A stretch of DNA of 21,724 nucleotides from Syntrophaceae bacterium UBA2251 (GTDB taxonomy: Bacteria; Desulfobacterota; Syntrophia; Syntrophales; UBA2251), in assembly GCA_002347815.1 (NCBI GenBank), contig DDXV01000062.1, forward strand, positions 104,050-125,773. Reading direction: 5' to 3'. The position numbers were made by a program, and so were the translations under genes. Numbering within the stretch: position 1 is the first letter of the stretch; every line of letters starts with the position of its first letter. Under the pieces are notes generated by a model. It was given only the letters and a program-made list of their open reading frames with translations. It did no database searches and was not told the DNA's origin. Of this stretch, positions 1 to 6,960 are shown in pieces.

Positions 1-190
1 CCTCCACAAACCGGCTCATGTGCGTGCCCTTGAAGTGATGGGGCAGGTTCACGTACATGTTGATCTGGGCGTTGACGTGCTGGGTGCCGTGGGCGCGGTC
101 CAGCACGATGATGGGATATTTGATGCCCTTGACGCCGACCTTGGTGATGGCGATGTTGCGTTCGTCCGTCTGGTTCTGGATGTCGATCAT
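1..190 (-). CDS. folE2: GTP cyclohydrolase FolE2, N-terminal part (cut by window edge)
   Basis: The reverse strand encodes the first 63 residues of a FolE2 (COG1469) type GTP cyclohydrolase I. This family makes 7,8-dihydroneopterin triphosphate for folate and queuosine synthesis and, unlike classical FolE, is not strictly zinc dependent. The recognisable parts are DERNIAITKVGVKGIKYP near the N-terminus, then VLDR, and the hallmark HHFKGTHMSRF at the edge. The rest lies outside the window. I chose ATG at 190 because it starts just before the conserved IQNQTDERNIAI segment. The frame stays open upstream, and a TTG at 241 is an alternative; neither has a convincing Shine-Dalgarno. The gene lies 76 bp downstream of queD on the same strand, so the two are probably co-transcribed. 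Its product is the substrate of QueD, which supports both calls. Confidence 0.9.
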   Translation of the reverse strand, partial: MIDIQNQTDERNIAITKVGVKGIKYPIIVLDRAHGTQHVNAQINMYVNLPHHFKGTHMSRFVE

Positions 191-266
191 GGTGTCCCGG
201 TGTTGGAGGCCTTCAAGGGTTTGCGTCGATCGGCGTCGCAACGGTGGCGGCGGCCGCGGATGCGCA

Positions 267-644
267 TCAGGGGACGACCCCCCGGTAGGCAACGCGGGCG
301 TTGTCCGATTCCCATACGGTCACGCCCTGCAGGCAAAGCCCAGAACCCGCGAGTCTGCCGGAGAGCCGGTCGTGGATGTGACGGGCAACCTGTTCGGAAG
401 AGGGGTTGACGCCCCGGAAGATCTCGAGGTCGTTGAGGTATTTATGATCCAGTCCATCAAGGATCTCGTTCAACCACCCCTTCAGGACGCGAAAGTCGAT
501 GAGCATCCCCTGCGCGTCGAGCTCCGGCCCGGCGACCGTGACCTCCACGGCAAAGTTGTGGCCGTGCAGCGCTTCGCACTTTCCCCCGATCTCCGGCAGC
601 ACGTGGGCCGCGGAGAAGGACTTCTTGATGGTCACCTCGTACAT
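267..644 (-). CDS. queD: 6-carboxy-5,6,7,8-tetrahydropterin synthase (QueD/PTPS family)
   Basis: This 125-residue cytosolic protein has the normal length of QueD, which converts dihydroneopterin triphosphate to 6-carboxytetrahydropterin on the way to preQ0 and queuosine. The zinc ligands are visible as H14 (FSAAH), H27 and H29 (LHGHNF). The catalytic cysteine is C23 in GGKCEALHGH, and a later DHKYLND segment and a WESDNA segment match the rest of the family active site. I chose ATG at 644 because GAGGGG lies about 6 bases upstream. The frame continues upstream to 677, but those 11 residues are not family-like. It precedes folE2 on the same strand, so the two make consecutive steps of one pathway. 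It diverges from pilA. Classical eukaryote-like PTPS is an alternative name, but the FolE2 context favours QueD. Confidence 0.92.
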   Translation of the reverse strand: MYEVTIKKSFSAAHVLPEIGGKCEALHGHNFAVEVTVAGPELDAQGMLIDFRVLKGWLNEILDGLDHKYLNDLEIFRGVNPSSEQVARHIHDRLSGRLAGSGLCLQGVTVWESDNARVAYRGVVP

Positions 645-880
645 GGCTGCACCCCTCATCCCTCGATTGAGGGACACTTCTATCAGACACGAGAGGGTTA
701 ATCAAGTCTGGATAAAAAAGCGCCCAGAGGTGAAAATGACGCCCAGAAATCGTCAGAACCACACAAACAGCGTGCTTTCCACGTTGTTGGCTCTCGTCAT
801 GAATTCTGGTCATTTTAAAATAAATCAATCATAACAGCATGGTAGAATGATGAGATCGAGTCTTGGGGAAAAGTTTGTTT
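645..880. other. Intergenic region between queD and the pilA promoter
   Basis: This is the divergent spacer between queD (minus) and pilA (plus). The reading frames that cross it are not gene-like. It should hold the queD promoter, but I found no convincing -35/-10 pair. Upstream activator sites for a sigma-54 enhancer-binding protein such as PilR would be expected in the part just upstream of 881, but I cannot identify one by eye. The stretch from about 815 to 845 is AT-rich. Confidence 0.5.
660..673 (-). promoter_or_regulatory. Small hairpin just upstream of the queD ribosome-binding site
   Basis: On the minus strand CCCTC, a 4-base loop and GAGGG form a perfect 5-bp stem that ends a few bases before the queD Shine-Dalgarno (GATGAGGGG). 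A second CCCTCTC lies further upstream (about 691-697) and could pair with the same GAGGG or with the ribosome-binding site. It may influence queD translation. I could not fit it to a known preQ1 riboswitch class, so the role is open. Confidence 0.3.
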
Positions 881-896
881 TGGTATGCAACTTGCT
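881..896 (+). promoter_or_regulatory. Sigma-54 (-24/-12) promoter of pilA
   Basis: The sequence TGGTATGCAACTTGCT matches the sigma-54 consensus (TGGCAC-N5-TTGCW). It has the invariant GG and GC elements exactly 10 bases apart, at 882-883 and 894-895. Transcription would begin near 907, giving a leader of about 117 bases before the pilA start codon. In many Proteobacteria, including Geobacter, major pilin genes are transcribed by RpoN with the PilS/PilR two-component system, which fits. Promoter function is inferred from sequence alone. Confidence 0.75.
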
Positions 897-943
897 AAAG
901 CATGCGCAAGAGAATGTGATAAAATGATATTCTGGGACTCAAT

Positions 944-955
944 AAAGGAGGTGAT
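944..955 (+). promoter_or_regulatory. Orphan Shine-Dalgarno-like element in the pilA leader
   Basis: AAAGGAGGTGAT is a 12-base perfect complement to the 3' end of bacterial 16S rRNA. It lies about 70 bases before the pilA start. The ATG at 954 overlaps it and is too close to be initiated well; it would give only seven residues before a stop at 975-977. No ATG, GTG or TTG stands at a normal distance. A weak 7-bp hairpin (AGAATGT with ATATTCT, 911-933) lies just upstream in the leader. It may act as a ribosome standby or mRNA-stabilising site, which is inference. Confidence 0.45.
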
Positions 956-1010
956 GCGGGGCATTCTTCAGTCATAAGCGGAATGATACGTTTCATAACA
1001 TAAAAAAAGA

Positions 1011-1017
1011 AAAGGAG
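1011..1017 (+). promoter_or_regulatory. pilA ribosome-binding site
   Basis: AAAGGAG stands 6 bases before the ATG at 1024, in a purine-rich stretch. This fixes the pilA start. The pilin frame is open upstream back to a TGA at 952, but it contains no ATG, GTG or TTG, so no longer prepilin form is possible with a standard start codon. Confidence 0.8.
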
Positions 1018-1023
1018 AAAAGT

Positions 1024-1392
1024 ATGATTAAGTCATTTCACAAGAGAGGCAAGAAAGGTTTTACCCTGATCGAACTCATGATCGTTATCGCGATCATCGG
1101 TATCCTGGCAGCCATCGCCATCCCGCAGTTCACGGCATACAGGACCAGGGGTTATGAGACGGCGGCAAAGTCAGACGCGAAGAATGCCTACACGTCGGCA
1201 CAGGCTCTTTACAGCGATACACCGACAGCTATAGCGTCGACCGGCAACATTACGAGCTATGGATTCAAGCCTTCAGCCGGTGTTGTGACATCGATTTCAG
1301 GTGGTGCTATGTCCAACCTGGCGATCACAACGACCCACAGCAGTGGCGGGAGAATATTCACTGTTGACAGCCAAGGTGCGATTTCACCGTAA
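1024..1392 (+). CDS. pilA: Type IV major prepilin
   Basis: This is a type IVa prepilin of 122 residues. A basic 12-residue leader ends in glycine (HKRGKKG), the site for prepilin peptidase PilD, followed by FTLIELMIVIAIIGILAAIA. That sequence carries the N-methylated Phe+1, the conserved Glu+5 and the hydrophobic alpha-1 helix. The mature protein has 110 residues, longer than the 61-residue Geobacter sulfurreducens pilin but with aromatic residues at the same places (F1, F24, Y27, Y32, Y51). It has no cysteine, so the usual C-terminal disulfide loop is absent. The last 66 residues hold 22 Ser or Thr, including an ITTTHSS run, which makes it a plausible O-glycosylation substrate. It has its own sigma-54 promoter, Shine-Dalgarno and terminator, and is followed by the GT-C/TPR array. 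A minor pilin or pseudopilin is less likely given the strong isolated expression unit. Confidence 0.93.
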   Translation: MIKSFHKRGKKGFTLIELMIVIAIIGILAAIAIPQFTAYRTRGYETAAKSDAKNAYTSAQALYSDTPTAIASTGNITSYGFKPSAGVVTSISGGAMSNLAITTTHSSGGRIFTVDSQGAISP

Positions 1393-1418
1393 TAGCGTGA
1401 AAACTTGAGTGAAAAAAA

Positions 1419-1448
1419 AGGCGAGGATCTTTCCTCGCCTTTTTTTTT
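1419..1448 (+). terminator. Rho-independent terminator after pilA
   Basis: AGGCGAGGA (1419-1427), a TCTT loop and TCCTCGCCT (1432-1440) form a perfect 9-bp stem followed by a T run to 1448. An A run before the stem extends the pairing with the T run, so it may also work on the opposite strand. It ends about 14 bases before the next gene's start. The downstream genes must therefore be expressed by read-through or from promoters inside pilA. Confidence 0.93.
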
Positions 1449-1462
1449 GAGGCATGCCGATC

Positions 1463-3319
1463 ATGAAACATCCTATTCAGGCCGTTGAAGGACAGAGTGC
1501 AAGCAGAGCGTGGGCGTATGCGGCGCTTTTCCTCCTGATTCTTAGCCTGGCCATCTACAGCAACAGTTTTGAGGCATCATGGCACTATGACGATTTTCAG
1601 AATATTGTTGAAAATGATCGCGTACACGTCAAGAATCTATCCTGGGAGAACCTGCAGAAAACATGGTATAGCCCCGTTACAGGAAAAGTATGGAGACCTT
1701 TAGCCTATCTGAGCTTTGCCCTGAACTATTACTTCGACGGGAACCATGTCTTTTCATATCATCTTATCAATCTATGCATCCATTACCTGACAGCCATTAT
1801 GCTTTTTCTTTTTATTCATGGCACGTTGACACTGCCGTCCCTTGCCGGTCAATATCGATCACGCGCCTATGCTATTGCCTTGTTGTCCAGCGTTTTCTGG
1901 ATGATCAATCCTGTTCATGTGTCGGCGGTTACGTATATCGTTCAGCGGATGACCAGCATGACCGCCCTGTTTTATATCTCTGCCATGTACAGCTACCTGA
2001 AAGCGCGTACGGAAGACAAGGGGCCGATCCGCAAGGGATTATATGTCGTCCTGACTGTGTTGGCGGCTTTGGCCGCCCTGGGGACGAAAGAAAACGCGAT
2101 CATGCTTCCCGTAAGCCTCTTTATGTATGAACTGCTTCTGATCAAGGGCATTACCAAAGAAAGGCTCAAGAATCATGTGCTACTTGGCTGTATTGCCGTC
2201 TTGATCTTGCTTGCATTGAGCTTCGCTTTTGTTGATATATCGACCATCACAGGTGGTTACGCGAACAGACCTTTCACCCTCCTCCAGCGTCTGCTGACGG
2301 AACCTCGCGTGATCATCTATTATGTCACCATCCTGCTTTATCCCATCAGTTCCCGCCTCGCCCTTATCCACGATGTCGATGTCTCACAATCGCTGTTCGA
2401 TCCCTGGACAACGTTACCGGCTATCCTGATCATTGTTATCGTCACAGTTTTAGCTTTCATCATGGCCAGAAAGAGGCCACTCGTATCGTTTTGCATCCTT
2501 TTCTTCATCCTGAATCATTGCATCGAGGGAACATTCGCCCCCCTCGAGATCATATATGAACATCGCAATTATCTGCCCTCGCTGTTTTTTTTCGTTCCTT
2601 TTGCTGTAGCCTTCATCGAGGTATACGAGCGATTCAAAGAGCATAAAATCGTTACGCTTGCTCTGTCTACGTTCCTGGCGGGGGTTATCATGATCTTGGG
2701 GATGACTACCTTCCTGCAAAACGGCATCTGGAAAAATGAAATCACACTGTGGGCAGACAATGCGACCAAAGCGCCGCATCTTCACCGCACTCACCACAAT
2801 TTGGGCGTTTCCCTCATGTCCGCAGGTTTCTTTGAGGAGGGGGTCCGTGAGTTGCAGATAGCCCTTACAGCCAAGAATGATGCTACAGTGAATGAAAAGT
2901 ACATCACGCACTATCACCTGGGAAGATACTTTTTTTTCTTTAAGGATTACAAAAAGGCCGCATGGCATTTTCAGCAAACCCTTCAATGGGCGCCTCTTTA
3001 TCCGGAACCGTATCACTATTTGGCCAAGATCATGTGCATCAATGGACACTTGAATGATGCGGAAAGATTGGTTAAGAAGGCATTGGACCTCAAGGATGAC
3101 CCCGGTTTTATGATTACCCACGGATTGATTCGCTTGCGGTCAGGCGATGAGGCAGGAGCCATTGAAGCGGGCAACCGGGCTTTGACTCACGCCGGAGACG
3201 ATGGGCGGGCCCACGCACTCCTCACCTTGGCCTATCGGTTAAAAAACGAGGACAAGGTTGCTGCGTATCATGAACAAGCAGCCAAGGGAGCACATATCTC
3301 CTGCACGCAATTGAAGTAA
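1463..3319 (+). CDS. GT-C-like membrane protein with C-terminal TPRs, member 1 (divergent type)
   Basis: This 618-residue protein belongs to the bacterial relatives of animal TMTC O-mannosyltransferases (GT-C fold, polyprenyl-phosphate-sugar dependent). Residues 17 to about 420 are mostly membrane helices. After the first helix the acidic pair D43-D44 (WHYDDFQN) lies in the predicted periplasmic loop, as is usual for GT-C active sites. NPVHVSAVTYIVQR (about 149-162) and EHRNYLPS (about 366-373) stand where the other members have HP.HVESVAW..ERK and MADRYTYIP. From about residue 442 there are roughly four degenerate TPRs, expected on the periplasmic side. ATG at 1463 is preferred because the GAGG at 1449-1452 is too close to the ATG at 1454. 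It differs from the next four members, being more Met/Gln rich in the core motif, and is a separate lineage rather than a recent copy. Sugar and acceptor are unknown; pilin is the obvious candidate. Confidence 0.8.
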   Translation: MKHPIQAVEGQSASRAWAYAALFLLILSLAIYSNSFEASWHYDDFQNIVENDRVHVKNLSWENLQKTWYSPVTGKVWRPLAYLSFALNYYFDGNHVFSYHLINLCIHYLTAIMLFLFIHGTLTLPSLAGQYRSRAYAIALLSSVFWMINPVHVSAVTYIVQRMTSMTALFYISAMYSYLKARTEDKGPIRKGLYVVLTVLAALAALGTKENAIMLPVSLFMYELLLIKGITKERLKNHVLLGCIAVLILLALSFAFVDISTITGGYANRPFTLLQRLLTEPRVIIYYVTILLYPISSRLALIHDVDVSQSLFDPWTTLPAILIIVIVTVLAFIMARKRPLVSFCILFFILNHCIEGTFAPLEIIYEHRNYLPSLFFFVPFAVAFIEVYERFKEHKIVTLALSTFLAGVIMILGMTTFLQNGIWKNEITLWADNATKAPHLHRTHHNLGVSLMSAGFFEEGVRELQIALTAKNDATVNEKYITHYHLGRYFFFFKDYKKAAWHFQQTLQWAPLYPEPYHYLAKIMCINGHLNDAERLVKKALDLKDDPGFMITHGLIRLRSGDEAGAIEAGNRALTHAGDDGRAHALLTLAYRLKNEDKVAAYHEQAAKGAHISCTQLK

Positions 3320-3384
3320 ATCTCTTTAACCTGTTGTGGCAATATAAGCAAAAGAGCACATTTAAGTGTATTATGAAAGGTTTC

Positions 3385-5130
3385 ATGAACAGGATATCCC
3401 AGAGAAATTTGAAAATTCTAATTTGCCTTGCATTGATTTTTGCGACACTGGTTACCTACTGGCAGGTGCAGCATTTTCCATTTGTCGATTTTGATGATGC
3501 CATTTATGTTACGAACAATGATTATGTCAAGAAGGGTATCTCAAAAGAAGCTATTTACTGGGCGTTTTCAGATATGGGGAAAGCGGGTTTCTGGCATCCA
3601 CTGACCTGGATATCTCATATGCTCGATTATGAGTTGTTTCGAATGGATGCGGGCGCGCATCACTGGACGAACGTCATTTTCCATGCAGGAAGTACCGTGC
3701 TGCTGTTTTTATTTCTGGCCTCTGCCACGGGTGTCCTCTGGCCAAGCGCTTTTGCTGCTGCATTGTTTGCGCTGCACCCTCTGCATGTCGAATCGGTGGC
3801 TTGGGTGGCGGAACGAAAGGATGTCTTGAGCGCTTTTTTCTGGATGATGACATTATGCAGCTACGTGTATTATGCAATGAGGCCATGCCTGAGGCGCTAC
3901 ATCCTGGTTCTGGGATCTTTTATGTTGGGGCTGATGGCAAAACCGATGCTGGTGACCTTGCCCTTCGTGTTGTTATTGCTCGATTACTGGCCTTTGGGCA
4001 GGTTGAAACTGAAGAACGACCTGCCGAATGATAAAGGTAAAGCGTCACCTCTATTCTTACTTGTGGAAAAATTACCCCTGCTTTTTTTTGCTGTAATTGC
4101 TTCAATGCTTGTGGTGGTTGCTGAAGGAAAGGTAGGTGCTCTGCCGAGTCTTGATACCTTCCCCTTGGATGTCCGTCTTGTGAATGCCCTGAGGTCCTAT
4201 GTCGCTTACATGGTGAAGATGATCTGGCCCTTCGATCTGGCCGTCTTTTACCCTCACCCCTTATGGTGGCCCACATGGCAATATATCGTGCCGGGGATAT
4301 TCCTGTTAGTCGCAAGTTTTCATGTTTTATGGAAACACAGTCGCTATCCATATCTGGCTGTCGGCTGGCTTTGGTATTTAGGCGCCTTATTGCCGGTGAT
4401 CGGGTTGATACAGGTCGGCAATCATGCCATGGCCGATCGCTACACCTATATCCCCCTGATCGGTTTGTTTATCCTGATCAGTTGGGGAGCAGCGGATGCT
4501 TTGCGCAGATTCAAGATACCGGCACTTTATATTTCATCTTTGGCTGTGGGCCTTTTGCTATGTCTGACCGCGTTGTCGTGGCATCAGGTGCATGTCTGGC
4601 AGAGTGGCACAGCCCTTTTTCGTCATGCCATTGAAGCTACGCAAAACAATTATGTCGCGTACAATAATCTGGGTACCATCATGATGGATAAGGGAGAGTA
4701 TCATAAGGCTGCCGAGTATTTCAGGAAGGTGGTCAAGGTGAAACCGTGCTATGTTGTGGGGCATAGTAATTTGGCCAATGCCTATCTGAAAATAGGAAAT
4801 CCAGATCGCGCCGTTTACCATTTCCTGGAGGGCCTTCGTTATAAGCCTGATTATCTGAACGCAAGGCATGATCTGGGCAACCTGTATATGAGGCAAGGCG
4901 CGTTGGATAAAGCTATTGCTCAGTACCGTGTGGCGATCGCGATAGATTCCCATGATGCGGAACTGCATAACAATATGGGTGTGGCTTTGGGTAAAACCGG
5001 AGATATTCAAGGCGCCATCGCGCATTTTAATGAAGCAATAAGACTGAATCCACAATATGGGGAAGCATTGAAAAACAGGCAGATTGTTATGATGTTTATG
5101 AACTCGAATCGAGGCAAACGATTCCCGTGA
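3385..5130 (+). CDS. GT-C-like membrane protein with C-terminal TPRs (TMTC-like), member 2
   Basis: This is a 581-residue TMTC-like putative O-glycosyltransferase. The N-terminal helix is followed by the acidic pair D37-D38 in FVDFDDAIYV. Next come a WHPLTWISH segment and the core HPLHVESVAWVAERKDVL from residue 131. This core is equivalent to HP.H.E.VA....R.(D/E)LL in animal TMTCs, where it belongs to the glycosyltransferase half. A KPMLVTLPFVLLLLDYWP helix and MADRYTYIP (349-357) follow. Residues 421 to about 560 form four clear TPRs. The frame opens at a TTG at 3334, but ATG 3385 has AAAGG 4 bases upstream and puts the first helix at the N-terminus; ATG 3373 is the alternative. A 65-bp gap separates it from member 1. 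Its stop overlaps the next start by 4 bases, suggesting translational coupling. Database labels for such proteins usually read only 'tetratricopeptide repeat protein'. Confidence 0.82.
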   Translation: MNRISQRNLKILICLALIFATLVTYWQVQHFPFVDFDDAIYVTNNDYVKKGISKEAIYWAFSDMGKAGFWHPLTWISHMLDYELFRMDAGAHHWTNVIFHAGSTVLLFLFLASATGVLWPSAFAAALFALHPLHVESVAWVAERKDVLSAFFWMMTLCSYVYYAMRPCLRRYILVLGSFMLGLMAKPMLVTLPFVLLLLDYWPLGRLKLKNDLPNDKGKASPLFLLVEKLPLLFFAVIASMLVVVAEGKVGALPSLDTFPLDVRLVNALRSYVAYMVKMIWPFDLAVFYPHPLWWPTWQYIVPGIFLLVASFHVLWKHSRYPYLAVGWLWYLGALLPVIGLIQVGNHAMADRYTYIPLIGLFILISWGAADALRRFKIPALYISSLAVGLLLCLTALSWHQVHVWQSGTALFRHAIEATQNNYVAYNNLGTIMMDKGEYHKAAEYFRKVVKVKPCYVVGHSNLANAYLKIGNPDRAVYHFLEGLRYKPDYLNARHDLGNLYMRQGALDKAIAQYRVAIAIDSHDAELHNNMGVALGKTGDIQGAIAHFNEAIRLNPQYGEALKNRQIVMMFMNSNRGKRFP

Positions 5131-6953
5131 ATCCAGAGATGTTCCGTTTAAAAAAAATAATTGTCATCATCATGCTGGTGGCCATTGTCCTTGCGGTTTA
5201 TTGGCCGATTCAGAGTCATCCGTTTATCAATTATGATGAGGAAGTTTATATTACTGAAAATGCTCATGTGCGAGGGGGGTTGACGGGGCAGGGTATCTGG
5301 TGGGCCTTCACAAATTCGGAAGCAGGGTTCTGGCACCCTCTGACATGGCTGTCTCACATGCTGGATTATGAGCTGTATCATATGAATGCGGGGGGTCATC
5401 ACTGGACAAGCGTTTTGCTTCATGTAGGGTGCGTGATCCTGCTTTTTCTTTTCTTGATCGAGTCAACAGGCTCAATCTGGCAAAGTGGGTTGGTGGCTGC
5501 TTTGTTTGCCTTGCACCCGCTGCATGTGGAGTCCGTGGCATGGGCAGCGGAACGCAAGGACGTCTTGAGCTCGTTTTTCTGGATGCTCACCATGTGTGTC
5601 TACGTCTATTACACAAGGCTTCCCGGTCTGCGAAGATATTGTCTGGTGCTGGTTGCCTTTATATTGGGATTGTTGTCGAAGCCAATGCTCGTTACGTTGC
5701 CGTTTGTAATGTTGCTTCTTGACTACTGGCCATTACGACGTCTGAACCCGTCCCCCTTGAATGATCAGCGTCGTGAAGAGAATACGAGTTTGTACAAACT
5801 TATTATCGAGAAAATACCGCTGCTTATTCTTGCTGTGATCGCGACGGTTGTCACGTTCATTGCTGAAAAAAAGATCGGGGCCATACCGGGCCTCGATACC
5901 TTTCCGCTGTCTGTACGTTTAGACAATGCGCTAGTTTCTTACGTCGTTTATATGGTGAAGATGTTTTGGCCAGCGAATTTGGCCGTCTTTTATCCCTATG
6001 AGTTGGTTCGGCCTTTCTGGCAAGCGATTGTTGCCGGTGGCTGCTTGTTTGTAATCAGTATTTTCGTTTTAAAAAAGACTCATCAATACCCCTATTTGGG
6101 TGTAGGCTGGCTCTGGTATCTGGGAACTTTGGTACCGGTTATCGGATTGATTCAGGTCGGTTACCACGGCATGGCGGACCGCTACACCTACATACCCCTC
6201 ACGGGTCTATTTGTCATGATCTGTTGGGGGGGAGCGGATCTTGCCAAAAGATGGCGCATAAGCAGTACGATTATGGCTGGTCTTGCCATCGTGATATTGG
6301 TGGCGTTAACGGCGGTGTCCATGATGCAACTGCAGTACTGGAAAGACAGCGAAACGCTTTTCCTTCATGCCACACGTGTGACGCAAAACAATTATATCGC
6401 ACACAACAACTTGGCCGCGGCCTTAGGGGAAAAAGACGACCTGGGGGGCGCTGTGTATCATCTGCAAGAAGCCATCAGAATAAGGCCCTATTATGTTGAC
6501 GCCCATGAGAATCTGGGAGTTGCTTACATCCGCTTGAAGAAGCTAGAAGAAGCGGTGTTGGCGCTTCGTCACGCGCTCCGCCTGGAGCCCGGTCGTGCCA
6601 CAAGTCATTATTACTTGGGACTTGCCCTGTGTCTCCAAGGCAAGAAAGACTTGGCCGTTGCCGAATTCCAGAAAGCTATTCGCAACAAGCCCGGTTATGT
6701 TTCAGCCATGATCCATCTTGGGAACATCTATCTCGAAATGGGGAATATGGATGCGTCGATACGAGAATATCAGTCCGCATTACATCTGAAAAGAGACAAT
6801 TGGGAACTCCATAACAATCTCGGTGTTGCCTTGGCGAATCGGGGTGATGTAGAACTTGCAATCGCTCATTTTGAAGAGGCTTTCCGTCTGAATCCGGAAC
6901 TATCGGTGGCACAGCGAAATATCAAAGCGATGAAAAAACTTCGTATGAACTGA
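5127..6953 (+). CDS. GT-C-like membrane protein with C-terminal TPRs (TMTC-like), member 3
   Basis: This 608-residue protein is closest to member 2. The membrane half keeps the same register: the acidic site is at residues 37-38, HPLHVESVAWAAERKDVL starts at 130, and a MADRYTYIP motif follows. At the acidic site this member has Asp-Glu (INYDEEVY) where the other four have Asp-Asp. In GT-C enzymes an acidic residue in the first periplasmic loop acts as catalytic base or metal ligand, so the change may alter activity or specificity. Five TPRs run from residue 421 to about 590, one more than member 2. The GTG start at 5127 overlaps the previous TGA (GTGA). ATG 5139 is an alternative four codons on, and neither has a strong Shine-Dalgarno, so initiation probably depends on coupling. 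The next gene follows after 7 bp. Confidence 0.82.
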   Translation: MNPEMFRLKKIIVIIMLVAIVLAVYWPIQSHPFINYDEEVYITENAHVRGGLTGQGIWWAFTNSEAGFWHPLTWLSHMLDYELYHMNAGGHHWTSVLLHVGCVILLFLFLIESTGSIWQSGLVAALFALHPLHVESVAWAAERKDVLSSFFWMLTMCVYVYYTRLPGLRRYCLVLVAFILGLLSKPMLVTLPFVMLLLDYWPLRRLNPSPLNDQRREENTSLYKLIIEKIPLLILAVIATVVTFIAEKKIGAIPGLDTFPLSVRLDNALVSYVVYMVKMFWPANLAVFYPYELVRPFWQAIVAGGCLFVISIFVLKKTHQYPYLGVGWLWYLGTLVPVIGLIQVGYHGMADRYTYIPLTGLFVMICWGGADLAKRWRISSTIMAGLAIVILVALTAVSMMQLQYWKDSETLFLHATRVTQNNYIAHNNLAAALGEKDDLGGAVYHLQEAIRIRPYYVDAHENLGVAYIRLKKLEEAVLALRHALRLEPGRATSHYYLGLALCLQGKKDLAVAEFQKAIRNKPGYVSAMIHLGNIYLEMGNMDASIREYQSALHLKRDNWELHNNLGVALANRGDVELAIAHFEEAFRLNPELSVAQRNIKAMKKLRMN

Positions 6954-6960
6954 ATCAAGA

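Noticed and set aside
645..700. preQ1 riboswitch in front of queD
   Set aside because: The hairpin and following sequence do not fit the preQ1-I stem-loop with A-rich tail or the other classes I know.
57..701. Long plus-strand frame at the left edge
   Set aside because: It is antisense to folE2 and queD, whose catalytic motifs are unmistakable; the GC-rich sequence leaves shadow frames open.
955..1023. A second, upstream pilA start giving a longer prepilin, as reported for Geobacter sulfurreducens
   Set aside because: The pilin frame is open from 955, but it contains no ATG, GTG or TTG before 1024.
2450..3121. A 223-residue minus-strand frame inside GT-C member 1
   Set aside because: Low-complexity, motif-free translation antisense to clear TPR coding sequence.
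3334..3384. TTG start at 3334 for GT-C member 2, and a sigma-54 promoter at TGTGGCAATATAAGC
   Set aside because: The TTG has no Shine-Dalgarno and would add a non-conserved tail. The GG and GC elements are 8, not 10, bases apart.
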